This document shows positions 38,902 to 47,808 of a stretch of DNA of 64,000 nucleotides, piece after piece. The DNA is from JBPEWY01 sp965224095 (lineage in GTDB: Bacteria; Bacteroidota; Bacteroidia; Flavobacteriales; Flavobacteriaceae): the NCBI GenBank assembly GCA_965224095.1, contig OZ245039.1:1736001-1800000 (forward strand), in the 5' to 3' direction. The notes under the pieces were generated by a model. That model saw nothing but the letters and a program-made list of their open reading frames with translations. It was not told the DNA's origin and ran no database searches. The position numbers and the translations under genes were made by a program. Numbering within the stretch: the first letter of the stretch is position 1; each line of letters starts with the position of its first letter.

Positions 38902-39429
38902 TTAGATAGTTTCAAAATATACGTTTCTCAATTTTTTAATAATACGATGCACTTTTACTTTGACAGCCCCTTCGCTGCTATCGGTAATTTCTGCTATCCT
39001 ATCGTATTTAATCCCTTGCAATCTATTCATCACAATAAGTTCTCTCTCTTCAACCTTTAACCTTTTTAATGCTCTGAACAGATGATCGATTTCTTCTTTT
39101 TTATCAATGCCTTCATCAGTTTCTGCTTCTATTTTCTCCAGCTTAATATTGTTTTGTATCCGTTTTTGTTTCTGATAGTAATCGGAAAAAATATTCCGGG
39201 CAATTTTAAATATCCAGGACACAAACTTCCCTCCCTTGTAAGATAATCTGTATCGGATGGCTTTGTAAAAAACATTTTGTGTCAGATCTTCAGACACCGC
39301 CTTATCTCTGGTCATCTGATAGAAAAAATTATATATTCTCAGATGATACCGTTCAAAAATAAAGGTCATTGCATCTAAATTTCCCCGGGATACATCCCAC
39401 ATTAGTTCTTCGTCGGTCAGTCTTTTCAA
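38902..39429 (-). CDS. ECF RNA polymerase sigma factor (DUF4097 operon)
   Basis: A 175-aa sigma factor with region 2 at about residues 20-95 (AVSEDLTQNVFYKAIRY and the promoter-melting part SWIFKIARNIFSDYYQKQKR) and region 4 at about 115-170 (LKVEERELIVMNRLQGIKYD, then SEGAVKVKVHRIIKKLR). It heads a tight leftward operon with its anti-sigma gene and two DUF4097 genes. It is not close to the two sigma factors at 28602 and 30579. It probably controls its own operon; no promoter signature could be assigned. Confidence 0.9.
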   Translation of the reverse strand: MKRLTDEELMWDVSRGNLDAMTFIFERYHLRIYNFFYQMTRDKAVSEDLTQNVFYKAIRYRLSYKGGKFVSWIFKIARNIFSDYYQKQKRIQNNIKLEKIEAETDEGIDKKEEIDHLFRALKRLKVEERELIVMNRLQGIKYDRIAEITDSSEGAVKVKVHRIIKKLRNVYFETI

Positions 39430-39572
39430 TTTTGTTAGTGGTAGTTATTTGTTATGAAGACCAGTAAATTACAAAAAGGTTACATTCCGATATTATTTTT
39501 TCCAGTTTAAATAGGGTTTCTTTAGTAAGATATATGTTTTCTGTGCGTCAAATAGCTTTATAAATAGCTCCT

Positions 39573-40691
39573 ATGACTTTTATCTTATTATTTCTTTCCG
39601 CTTGTTTTTTGGCTTACAGCAATGGAGCTAATGATAATTTTAAAGGCGTTGCCACACTTTTTGGAAGCGGTATTACAAATTATAAAAAAGCTATTCGTTG
39701 GGCAACCCTTACTACTTTTTCGGGTTCCCTGGCAGCCATTTTTCTGGCAGAAGAACTGGTTAAAAATTTTTCCGGAAAAGGACTCGTTCCTAACGAACTC
39801 ATTGAAATGCCCATTTTTGCTATCTCCATAGCCTTTGGCGCTGCACTCACCGTGTTTATCGCCACTAGAATTGGTATGCCAATATCTACCACCCATAGCC
39901 TGGTTGGAGCCCTATTCGGGTCGGGGGTTATGTCTGTAGGAATGCAGTTTAATTTTGAGAAGCTTGGAAATACCTTTTTAATCCCTTTAATTATCAGTCC
40001 GCTCATGGCAGCGGTAGTAAGTTTTATAGTATACTTGTTATTCAGATCAGGTCGTAAGAAATTGGGCATCACAAAAAAAACACATCTTAATATTCATCCA
40101 AGGCCAAAACTCTCCATTAATTCACTCCCGCTAGATCAATCCATCAGTTTACAATCGGATATGGTAATGGCAGCAACCATTGAAAATCGTCCGGTAACTT
40201 ATGAAGGACAACTATTCGGATTGAGTTCACAAAAATTTTTAGATACACTTCACTATGTAAGTTCCGGAGTTGTTAGCTTCGCCAGAGGTTTAAATGATAC
40301 CCCAAAAATTGTTGGTCTCTTGTTGATAATTAACACCATTAGTGTTCAATGGAATATGATTGCAGTAGCTCTAATCATGGCTTTGGGAGGGCTTATAAAC
40401 TCAAAAAAGGTAGGCCTCACCATGAGTAAGAAAATAACTCCCATGAATTCCGGTCAGGGATTTACTGCGAATTTAATTACCGGTTTACTGGTTACCACAG
40501 CAAGTGTTCACGGTATGCCCGTTTCAACAACTCATGTTTCGGTTGGTTCTATTTTCGGTATAGGAACCGTAACAAAGAAAGCCGATTACAAAATGATTGG
40601 TAAAATATTGCTATCTTGGTTACTCACGCTCCCTATGGCAGCATTTATAAGTGCTTTATTGTTTAAATTACTGGAAACCTTTTTATCGTAA
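39573..40691 (+). CDS. PiT-family inorganic phosphate transporter
   Basis: A 372-aa polytopic membrane protein with the duplicated PiT signature: SNGANDNFKGVATLFGSG near the N-terminus and FARGLNDTPKIVG in the second half. Each is followed by a STTH segment (MPISTTHSLVGALFGSG and MPVSTTHVSVGSIFG). PiT carriers move phosphate with protons or sodium and also take up arsenate. It heads a rightward operon with a fatty acid hydroxylase, a DUF547 lipoprotein and an arsenosugar-type glycosyltransferase, so arsenate entry for arsenosugar synthesis is an attractive reading, though phosphate uptake alone would explain it. Confidence 0.9.
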   Translation: MTFILLFLSACFLAYSNGANDNFKGVATLFGSGITNYKKAIRWATLTTFSGSLAAIFLAEELVKNFSGKGLVPNELIEMPIFAISIAFGAALTVFIATRIGMPISTTHSLVGALFGSGVMSVGMQFNFEKLGNTFLIPLIISPLMAAVVSFIVYLLFRSGRKKLGITKKTHLNIHPRPKLSINSLPLDQSISLQSDMVMAATIENRPVTYEGQLFGLSSQKFLDTLHYVSSGVVSFARGLNDTPKIVGLLLIINTISVQWNMIAVALIMALGGLINSKKVGLTMSKKITPMNSGQGFTANLITGLLVTTASVHGMPVSTTHVSVGSIFGIGTVTKKADYKMIGKILLSWLLTLPMAAFISALLFKLLETFLS

Positions 40692-40828
40692 AGAATATCG
40701 AAAAGTATATCGGCATATTAAAAAATTCCTATTCAGGATATTTCAATTATCTGAAGCATGAATTTACTTCCCTGAGTTGGGACAATTATTTTTACGGTCT
40801 TATTGCCATTTCTCTTATTGTATGGTTA

Positions 40829-41584
40829 TTGGAACTGTTATTTCCCTGGCGCAAAAAACAACCGGTTTTCAGAAAAGATTTCTGGCTTGATACTTTTTAT
40901 ATGTTCTTTAATTTTTTTCTGCTCAATCTTATTGTTCTTATTGCACTTTCCAATACCGCAGCCACATTGTTCAATGATATACTGGGAATAGTAAATCTGT
41001 CGGTTTCGGACTTTCAGATTTTCGATGTAGATAATTTTCCCCGGGGGATAGGGCTTCTGGTTTTCTTTCTGGTAAGCGATTTTGTTCAATGGAACACACA
41101 TAGACTCTTACACCGGATTCCTCTTTTATGGGATTTTCATAAGGTTCACCACTCCGTAAAACAAATGGGTTTTGCTGCGCATCTGCGTTATCACTGGATG
41201 GAACCGGTTATTTATAAATCGCTTTTATATATCCCAATAGCCATTATTGGCGGATTCGATGCACAGGATGTGGCTATCGTACATTTTTTTGCTCTGGCCA
41301 TTGGGCATTTAAACCATGCCAATCTCGGATGGGATTACGGAATTTTAAAATATGTGTTTAACAATCCTAAAATGCATATTTGGCATCATGCAAAACACCT
41401 ACCCGAACGTGTAAGGTATGGTGTTAATTACGGACTTACCTTAAGTATTTGGGATTACCTGTTCAAAACCAATTATGTGCCGCATAACGGCAGGGATATC
41501 GAGTTGGGATTTGAAGGTGATGAAAAATTTCCCTCTGATTTTATAGAACAGGAACTATACCCTATTAAATTTACCAATAAATGA
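40829..41584 (+). CDS. Fatty acid hydroxylase / sterol desaturase family membrane protein
   Basis: The frame from the TTG at 40829 gives 251 aa, but coding-like sequence continues upstream in frame to about 40667 (IEKYIGILKNSYSGYFNYLK and a complete first membrane segment), without any ATG, GTG or TTG. The real start is probably near 40697. The histidine clusters of the superfamily are present: HRLLH, HKVHHS, HLNHAN and HIWHHAKH, ligands of a di-iron centre that hydroxylates or desaturates lipids. The stop overlaps the next gene by ATGA. A lipid-modifying step for a glycolipid or arsenolipid is possible. Confidence 0.8.
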   Translation: MELLFPWRKKQPVFRKDFWLDTFYMFFNFFLLNLIVLIALSNTAATLFNDILGIVNLSVSDFQIFDVDNFPRGIGLLVFFLVSDFVQWNTHRLLHRIPLLWDFHKVHHSVKQMGFAAHLRYHWMEPVIYKSLLYIPIAIIGGFDAQDVAIVHFFALAIGHLNHANLGWDYGILKYVFNNPKMHIWHHAKHLPERVRYGVNYGLTLSIWDYLFKTNYVPHNGRDIELGFEGDEKFPSDFIEQELYPIKFTNK

Positions 41585-42471
41585 AATATTTTATCCCGAT
41601 CTTAATCCTGGTTTTTTTATCCTCCTGTGTCTGTAGCAAAAAAACCTCCAATAGCACCCGTTCCGTTATCGCAGAAAATAAAGTTCCGCAATCGGTTACC
41701 TCGCCAGAGAAGCTTCCACAAAATAAACCTAAAGACAGTATCACAAAAACCCTGCAAATAGCCGTTGACCCGAATGTAAGCGATACTACTCAAACTATTC
41801 GGAGTATTGCAGCTAAAGAAAATATTACCGTTTTTGATCACTCTTCCTGGACAATCCTATTGACCAGGTATGTTTCAGAGCAAGGAAATGTTGATTACAA
41901 AGGTGTTAAAAGCAATTATAAAGACCTGAGTAAATACCTGTCGCTCCTTTCAAAAAATCCTCCGACCAATTCCTGGTCCCGGGAAGATAAGCTCGCCTTC
42001 TGGATTAATGCATACAATGCTTTTACGGTAAAACTAATTGTTGATAATTATCCCCTTAAAAGCATAAAGGATATTAAGACTCCATGGGATTACAGATTTA
42101 TTAAAATAGGACCTAAATGGTATACTTTAAACGATATAGAACATCGTATTCTCAGAAAAATGGATGAGCCCCGAATTCATTTCGCCATTAATTGTGCATC
42201 TGTTTCCTGCCCTAAACTGCTTAACGAAGCTTTTTTGCCGGAAAAGCTGGACTCACAATTAACAAGCGCTACGCAGGAATTTCTTTCAGATCCCGTTCGC
42301 AATGAAATAGGCTCTAAAAAAGTCAAGATATCTAAAATATTCCGTTGGTTTGGTAAAGATTTCAAAGGAGATGGGAGTCTCCTTGATTTTCTGAACAAGT
42401 ACACAGATATTAGCATATCGCCCACTGCCAAAATGAGTTTTAAGGAATATAACTGGAATTTAAATGAGTAA
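41581..42471 (+). CDS. DUF547-domain lipoprotein
   Basis: A 296-aa protein with a lipoprotein signal (MKYFIPILILVFLSSC, Cys16), a Ser/Thr/Lys-rich linker to about residue 85, and a DUF547 domain. The family phrases are LAFWINAYNAFTVKLIVDNY, then FAINCASVSCPKLL with a conserved Cys pair, and a FKEYNWNLN-type end. DUF547 proteins have no settled function. They often accompany arsenosugar and glycosyltransferase genes in this phylum. Overlaps of four and eight bases bind it to the hydroxylase before and the glycosyltransferase after. A second DUF547 gene is at 47809. Confidence 0.85.
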   Translation: MKYFIPILILVFLSSCVCSKKTSNSTRSVIAENKVPQSVTSPEKLPQNKPKDSITKTLQIAVDPNVSDTTQTIRSIAAKENITVFDHSSWTILLTRYVSEQGNVDYKGVKSNYKDLSKYLSLLSKNPPTNSWSREDKLAFWINAYNAFTVKLIVDNYPLKSIKDIKTPWDYRFIKIGPKWYTLNDIEHRILRKMDEPRIHFAINCASVSCPKLLNEAFLPEKLDSQLTSATQEFLSDPVRNEIGSKKVKISKIFRWFGKDFKGDGSLLDFLNKYTDISISPTAKMSFKEYNWNLNE

Positions 42472-43267
42472 CATATCGGTTATTATCCCTATTCTTAATG
42501 AGGAAGCAATCATATCGAATCTGTTATCCTTTCTGATAGATAATTCTTCTCCGGATCGTGTGAAAGAAATTATTGTAGTTGACGGAGGGAGTTCGGATGC
42601 TTCTGAAAAAGAGGTTTCTAATTTTATAAGGGCCCACCGTGCAACACAACAACTTGTCGCACTATCTTCCGAAAGCAAAACACATGGAAAATCCAGCTAT
42701 TTAAAAACATCTGAATTAGTTTATCCCGTATATACCGAAATACGCTGGATGGTTTCACCCAAAGGCCGGCCTTTACAAATGAATAAGGGAGCCGCATCCG
42801 CATCCGGAAGCATTCTTTACTTTTTACATGCCGATACGTTTCCGCCTCCTAATTTTGACCGATATATACTTGATGCGGTTAATCAGGGTAAGCAAGCCGG
42901 TTGTTTTAGAATGAAATTCAACAGCGCACATCCCCTTTTGAAGTTGTCTCAGTGGTTTACCAGGTTCAACTGGAAAATTTGCCGGGGAGGAGACCAATCG
43001 CTTTTTGTAACCAAAAATGTTTTTGAGACACTAGAAGGATATAACGAAAATTATCACGTTTATGAAGACTGTGAATTTATAAACAGGTTGTACGATCATT
43101 TCGGATTTACCGTACTTGACAAAAATGTACTTACCTCGCCTCGTAAGTATGAAAAAAATGGGGTCTTTAAACTTCAATATCACTTTACAATAATCCATAT
43201 AAAAAAAAGATTGGGGGCTACACCTGAGGGCCTTTATGAATATTATAAAAAAAATATCCTTGCTTAA
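42464..43267 (+). CDS. TIGR04283-type arsenosugar biosynthesis glycosyltransferase (GT2)
   Basis: A 267-aa GT-A enzyme. The N-terminus ISVIIPILNEE and IVVDGGSSDAS bind the nucleotide sugar; SPKGRPLQMNKGAASASG and LHADTFPPPNFD are hallmarks of the family named rSAM/selenodomain-associated transferase 2, now tied to arsenosugars. Between SSDAS and SPKGR it has a longer linker (about 35 extra residues) than I would expect for the family. It probably attaches the sugar to a lipid or glycerol acceptor together with the TIGR04282-type partner at 33989. It is the last gene of its operon. Confidence 0.8.
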   Translation: MSNISVIIPILNEEAIISNLLSFLIDNSSPDRVKEIIVVDGGSSDASEKEVSNFIRAHRATQQLVALSSESKTHGKSSYLKTSELVYPVYTEIRWMVSPKGRPLQMNKGAASASGSILYFLHADTFPPPNFDRYILDAVNQGKQAGCFRMKFNSAHPLLKLSQWFTRFNWKICRGGDQSLFVTKNVFETLEGYNENYHVYEDCEFINRLYDHFGFTVLDKNVLTSPRKYEKNGVFKLQYHFTIIHIKKRLGATPEGLYEYYKKNILA

Positions 43268-43321
43268 ACCTCATACATTTTTTTATATTTAACCCATCGG
43301 AACACAGAAACGACAAAACTC

Positions 43322-43867
43322 ATGGAAGTAAAAGGAAAAAAGATTCAGGATGTTATAGATAATGCACTGTTGGAAGAACGAAAAATATTTTTGTGGGGGC
43401 AGGTAGATGATGATTCGGCCAAACACGTAATTGACCGGCTGCTATACCTGGACCTACAAAGCGATCAGGATATTCAACTTATCATAAACAGTCCAGGAGG
43501 TTATGTTACCTCGGGGTTTTCTATTTACGATACCATTAAATCTTTAAAAAGTCCGGTATCTACCATATGTTCTGGACTCGCTGCTTCTATGGGATCTATT
43601 TTGCTATCTGCCGGCGAAAAGGGAAAACGTTTTATTTATCCCCACGCCAGAGTTATGATTCATCAACCCAGCGGAGGTGCCCGCGGGCAGGCATCGAATA
43701 TTGAAATTCAGGCCAAAGAGATTATTAAAACCAAGGAATTAGGTGCTAAAATATTATCTGAAAACTGCGGACAGGCTTTCGAGAAAGTTATGAAAGATTT
43801 TGACCGTGATTATTGGATGGATGCCGAAGAGTCTTTAGCGTACGGAATTGTAGATGGTATTCTCTGA
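43322..43867 (+). CDS. ClpP-family protease subunit (paralogue)
   Basis: A 181-aa ClpP-fold serine protease. The catalytic triad is visible: Ser89 in GLAASMGS, His114 in VMIHQPSGG and Asp163 in DFDRDYWMDAEE. The core phrase IQLIINSPGGYVTSGFSIYD is intact. Compared with housekeeping ClpP the N-terminal axial loop is short, and no clpX lies beside it, so this is probably a second, specialised ClpP. It stands 54 bp after the glycosyltransferase, and its stop abuts the stop of the convergent gene with no base between them. Confidence 0.85.
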   Translation: MEVKGKKIQDVIDNALLEERKIFLWGQVDDDSAKHVIDRLLYLDLQSDQDIQLIINSPGGYVTSGFSIYDTIKSLKSPVSTICSGLAASMGSILLSAGEKGKRFIYPHARVMIHQPSGGARGQASNIEIQAKEIIKTKELGAKILSENCGQAFEKVMKDFDRDYWMDAEESLAYGIVDGIL

Positions 43868-45136
43868 TTAAAAATACTGCCCGATCCCAAAAACTAATCC
43901 GTGTGTGGCATCTTTGGTGATTCCCACCCCGTAATCAATTCTGAAAATAGCATTGAATATTTTCTTATGCATGAATCTGATTCCGATTCCCGGATAAATT
44001 CTGATATTGTCTTTATCTGCAAAATCGCTAAGATCGCCTGCGGGCGTTCGCCAGGAGCCGGCATCAACAAAAGCATTTCCCTGAAGTACAAACCAGTTTT
44101 TTTCCAATAAGGTATGCCTGTATTCGGTATTTAAAACAATCGATCCCGTTCCCCGGTCAATAGTATTCCCCACTCCTCGTATATTCAAATTATTGTCTAC
44201 TGAAAACGGGGCAAGCGGAGAATCGTCGTTCGTAGAAAGCCCTAACCGTAATCGGGTTGCCCAATTACCTCTTGCTCCAAACCGTTTAAAATAAAAGAAA
44301 TCATTCCATCCGATTAAAAAATCGGACGCGTCATCGTTCCTGGCACGCACATATTGCAGATTAAAGGTACTCTTAAAACCGGATACGTACTGGTAAAAAT
44401 AATTTAAGTTATCGTATTCATAAATTCCTTTATACATTAATTTTTTAATATCCAGCGCCATAGGCACCGAAGGACTGGAAGCTCCTGACTTATACTCGTA
44501 TTCCTCAGTGAAAAAATTAATCCCCGCTTCTATTCTGTGATTAAAATTAAAGGCATATAAACCCAAAACTTCAATAGCCTTATTGGCATACTTATAATCT
44601 GCTACTCCGTTTTCCAGGTATATAGGCTCTTCTGTGATTAGGTTTTGATGATTGAGTGCGAGTCCTACCTTCTGACCAAACAGATTCGGAGCCCTGAAGT
44701 TTATTCCATAGGAGCTGTATATATCTTTCTGATAAAATCCGCCGAAAGCTATATTCCTCCCAAATAAATTAAATTCGTAAAGTCCCACTCTATATGCAAA
44801 TTCATTGTCATTGGTGGTATACACATTCACAGAAGGGATCAGTGTAAAATTCTCTTCGATATTATAAAACACATTATACTGATTTTCATGTGAATAAAAC
44901 ACCTGATAATAAGCATGTGACACCGAGGGGAGTCTTTTAAGTCTTTTTATGTCTTTTTCAATGACCGTTGAGTCCAGGATAGCTCCGGCTTCAAGGGTAG
45001 ATATTTTTTTAACAAAGGCAGCTTTCAATCGTTTATTTCCCTGTACTTTAACATCCGCCACCCGCAATTCCTGCGAAAAGGATTTGTATGAAAAAAGGGT
45101 AAATATGACCCACAGAAATACTGTTACTCTTCTCAT
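43868..45136 (-). CDS. BamA/TamA-family outer membrane protein with one POTRA domain
   Basis: A 422-aa protein started at the ATG at 45136 (MRRVTVFLW), which overlaps the previous stop as ATGA and opens a signal peptide; the longer frame to 45175 would overlap further. One POTRA-like domain follows (about residues 22-100, ELRVADVKVQGNKRLKAAFV). The rest is a D15-type beta-barrel that ends in Phe, as outer-membrane barrels do (GIGQYF). It is much shorter than BamA and is probably a dedicated insertase or export pore. It is the last gene of a five-gene envelope operon. Confidence 0.8.
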   Translation of the reverse strand: MRRVTVFLWVIFTLFSYKSFSQELRVADVKVQGNKRLKAAFVKKISTLEAGAILDSTVIEKDIKRLKRLPSVSHAYYQVFYSHENQYNVFYNIEENFTLIPSVNVYTTNDNEFAYRVGLYEFNLFGRNIAFGGFYQKDIYSSYGINFRAPNLFGQKVGLALNHQNLITEEPIYLENGVADYKYANKAIEVLGLYAFNFNHRIEAGINFFTEEYEYKSGASSPSVPMALDIKKLMYKGIYEYDNLNYFYQYVSGFKSTFNLQYVRARNDDASDFLIGWNDFFYFKRFGARGNWATRLRLGLSTNDDSPLAPFSVDNNLNIRGVGNTIDRGTGSIVLNTEYRHTLLEKNWFVLQGNAFVDAGSWRTPAGDLSDFADKDNIRIYPGIGIRFMHKKIFNAIFRIDYGVGITKDATHGLVFGIGQYF

Positions 45137-45858
45137 TCCGCTTCGAATTTCTTTTGTATGACCCAGTTGACCCAATTATCCGCGCTTACATCCATTAATG
45201 TAAAATTATAGGTTTGTAAAGGTACTAGATTTGGAGGGGTTTCCATGGTAATATTTAAAACCACATTGGAAACATCGTAATACCGAAAAGTATTCTCGAA
45301 AGTATATGTGGCCGAGAGCACATCGTTATTAGCATCGGTTAAAACCTGAAAATAAATAGCATTATCTCCATACTTATTAGCTTCCCAGCTAAATAATGGC
45401 GACCCTTTTATCAATTGATCTATGGTTACTTCCTCACTCCACGCAGTAGGCTTTGACAAGTTTTTTACACGAATGGGATTGGATACATGTATTTTTCCTT
45501 CCCGTTCGTAGGTAACAATAAACCACCGCTCGGCATCGATTAACTTTTTAAATACTCCCAGGTATCCGTTAAAGTAGGCTTCTTCTATAGCGTTAAAAAC
45601 CCGGGTATAGTTCTGGAAGTCATCTTTATTACTTTGAGCATTCCCAGTTTGATACAGCCTTATATTTGAAGCGCCAGGTTCAGGGTAGTAAAATATCAAT
45701 GCATTTTCTCCATTCTGTTCTCCTGCGGCACATGCTATAACTCCTCCTTCCATAATGTCTTCCCCTGACAAATAAACCTGTAGAGAACTTGCATTCTGGT
45801 CTTCATCGGTACATGCAATACACAAAAACAGGAATATTATGTATCTCAGAAATTTCAT
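45133..45858 (-). CDS. Lipoprotein of unknown function
   Basis: A 241-aa protein started at the ATG at 45858, which opens a lipoprotein signal (MKFLRYIIFLFLCIAC, Cys16) one base after the stop of the GH113-like gene; the open frame runs on into that gene only by chance. The mature part is mostly beta, with aromatic strands such as NALIFYYPEPGASN and AIYFQVLTDANND, and ends in WVIQKKFEAE. I do not recognise a family. It is coupled to the BamA/TamA-like gene by an ATGA overlap and may be its partner at the outer membrane. Confidence 0.7.
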   Translation of the reverse strand: MKFLRYIIFLFLCIACTDEDQNASSLQVYLSGEDIMEGGVIACAAGEQNGENALIFYYPEPGASNIRLYQTGNAQSNKDDFQNYTRVFNAIEEAYFNGYLGVFKKLIDAERWFIVTYEREGKIHVSNPIRVKNLSKPTAWSEEVTIDQLIKGSPLFSWEANKYGDNAIYFQVLTDANNDVLSATYTFENTFRYYDVSNVVLNITMETPPNLVPLQTYNFTLMDVSADNWVNWVIQKKFEAE

Positions 45859-45859
45859 T

Positions 45860-46861
45860 TTATTTTTTATAAGCCTTTCTAATAATAGCTTCCACAGGTT
45901 TATTCTGAGGTGTAAATCGGGAATTATTTGTCCCTCCGGATTGCTCATGATTATGAAACCATTTCCATAAAAATCCGCCTGCAAACCAATCTTCCTCCCA
46001 GAACTCATCGTAAAGAGCCTGCATGGCATGCTGCTGGCCCTCCAAATTTACCGTATCCATATCTCTGTCAAACCGCCAGGGTTCCTTAGCCGTATAATCA
46101 ACACTTCGATATCCGTATTCGGCAAACAATACGCGCTTTCCCGTGGCTTTATATAGATTTTTAATTACTTCCCTGTGTTTCACCCACCCCTTACGGCAAT
46201 CCTCCACCGTAGGTGTTTTTTTATCGCTTAACGGAAAGTACGCATCAATACCTATAAAATCCAGTTCTTTCCAAAAGGGGGTACGTTTAAACTCATCCCA
46301 GTTAGCCGCATAGGTTAACTTCCCTTTATAAGCCTTTCGTATTTTCTTAATTAGCTCTTTCCAGTAATCAGGTCTGTTCGTAACAAATAATTCCAGTTCT
46401 GTTCCTATACAAAAAATATTCACGGACATCTCTTCGGCCAACCGCGCATAATCGAGAATAAATATTTCATATGATTGTTCCAGGGAAATCCAATCTTCCT
46501 CAGAGTCCATTTTTATTAATCCGGTAAATTCACCCCGCCAAACCCAAATTTGAGGTTTGAGCATTACTTTAATTTTATTCTTATGGAGTTGTTTTATATA
46601 TTGGCGTGCTCCTTCCTTTGTTTCTCCAAACCACTGTCTTTTTGTGTTATACACCACGTCCGGGCTCTTAAGCGTTCGTAAAAAACCAAAGGGCATAACC
46701 GCCGCATAATTGGCATTTATTTGAAGTACTGGGTCAATATGCGCCTGATTAATGGCTTCCGGAGAAGCAACATAACTAATTCCATTTATTTTGGAGGTTT
46801 CCTGCCCCGTACAGGAATTCAAAAGCCCAATACTGAAAACAACCATTAAAAGCCTGATCAT
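45860..46861 (-). CDS. GH113-like glycoside hydrolase lipoprotein
   Basis: A 333-aa protein with a lipoprotein signal (Cys17 in LLNSC) and a TIM-barrel of the GH113/GTA-like group. It has the expected acid pair: Glu155 in FCIGTELE (acid/base) and Glu248 in VLFAEYGYRS (nucleophile). Strand ends such as KVMLKPQIWVWRG and GIDAYFPLSD also fit the family, whose known members act on beta-mannan. It sits between an outer-membrane barrel gene and a lipoprotein gene, so its substrate may be an envelope or extracellular glycan. The exact substrate cannot be read from the sequence. Confidence 0.8.
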   Translation of the reverse strand: MIRLLMVVFSIGLLNSCTGQETSKINGISYVASPEAINQAHIDPVLQINANYAAVMPFGFLRTLKSPDVVYNTKRQWFGETKEGARQYIKQLHKNKIKVMLKPQIWVWRGEFTGLIKMDSEEDWISLEQSYEIFILDYARLAEEMSVNIFCIGTELELFVTNRPDYWKELIKKIRKAYKGKLTYAANWDEFKRTPFWKELDFIGIDAYFPLSDKKTPTVEDCRKGWVKHREVIKNLYKATGKRVLFAEYGYRSVDYTAKEPWRFDRDMDTVNLEGQQHAMQALYDEFWEEDWFAGGFLWKWFHNHEQSGGTNNSRFTPQNKPVEAIIRKAYKK

Positions 46862-46907
46862 AAATCAATTAAATTATATGACTAGGCTTCTAATTTACAG
46901 TTTCTTT

Positions 46908-47792
46908 CTAAAACAGCGCCCGCAAACCTATGTTAAAAGTTTCTCCAAGACCGGTATTACTTCCTCTAACAAAATTGGTATAAAGTGCTTCCAGGTTCAA
47001 AACACGACTCAACTGAAATTTGGCACCACCGCCCAAAGCAGTATAATCCTGCTTAAAATCATTCCCCAGGTCAAGGCGCTGCGAATGCTGGGCAAGGGCC
47101 AGTATTGTGAAATTCTGGCTGGGAAAATAGCTGAGAAAAACGCCGGGAGTAAGGCTTAAACTGTTATTTGCGAAGCTGTCTTCTTTTTTCCCAAAGTGAT
47201 ATTCGGTATTCAGTTCGGTAAATAATTGCCATTGACCTCCTGAAAAACTATAATCGTAGAAAAACCTGTTTTGTAAGGTAAATCCCTTTTGATCGAGGAA
47301 AACTCCCTGCTCCGTTTCATTGTCAACCAAGGGGATATGAAAAGCCGTTTGAATAGTGAAGTTTCCAATATTTTTGATCGGATTGAATTTAATAGCAGGT
47401 GCAAAAGATGTAAACCCGGATCTGGCAGTTCCATTTTCTCCATCAAATTTAAATACATCAAAGGCATCCCGGCCCCCTATGGCATTAGATCTAAACTCCA
47501 ATAATATTCCGACATTTAATCTGCTGTTTTCGGAAACTCCTGTAAACACATCAACCGTTGATGTAAAAAAGTTATTTCTCGGAATATCCTGTTTATCGCC
47601 GTTCGGCCCAAAAAGATCTTTGGTTTCCGTGTACAAATTATTAAACCATTTAATATCCCACTGACCTTTGTTTAAAAGTTTTGAAGGAGTATATGTTTGA
47701 ATATTACTCGTATTATCGTCCTCCTGAGACCAGGAAAAAGTAGTTATAAATACAGTTAACAGAAAAATAGTAATTGATTTGATAGTTTTCAT
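46908..47792 (-). CDS. Outer-membrane beta-barrel (transporter-like) protein
   Basis: A 294-aa protein with a signal peptide (MKTIKSITIFLLTVFITTFSWSQ). The mature chain is a succession of amphipathic strands, for example NVGILLEFRSN, FTIQTAFHIPLV and QLFTELNTEYHFG, and ends in Phe (NIGLRALF) as barrels recognised by BamA do. It may be a small-solute channel or a structural barrel. It lies 16 bp after the DUF547 gene and 46 bp before the GH113-like gene in the same direction. Confidence 0.7.
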   Translation of the reverse strand: MKTIKSITIFLLTVFITTFSWSQEDDNTSNIQTYTPSKLLNKGQWDIKWFNNLYTETKDLFGPNGDKQDIPRNNFFTSTVDVFTGVSENSRLNVGILLEFRSNAIGGRDAFDVFKFDGENGTARSGFTSFAPAIKFNPIKNIGNFTIQTAFHIPLVDNETEQGVFLDQKGFTLQNRFFYDYSFSGGQWQLFTELNTEYHFGKKEDSFANNSLSLTPGVFLSYFPSQNFTILALAQHSQRLDLGNDFKQDYTALGGGAKFQLSRVLNLEALYTNFVRGSNTGLGETFNIGLRALF

Positions 47793-47808
47793 TGCTTTTA
47801 TTTCTTAA

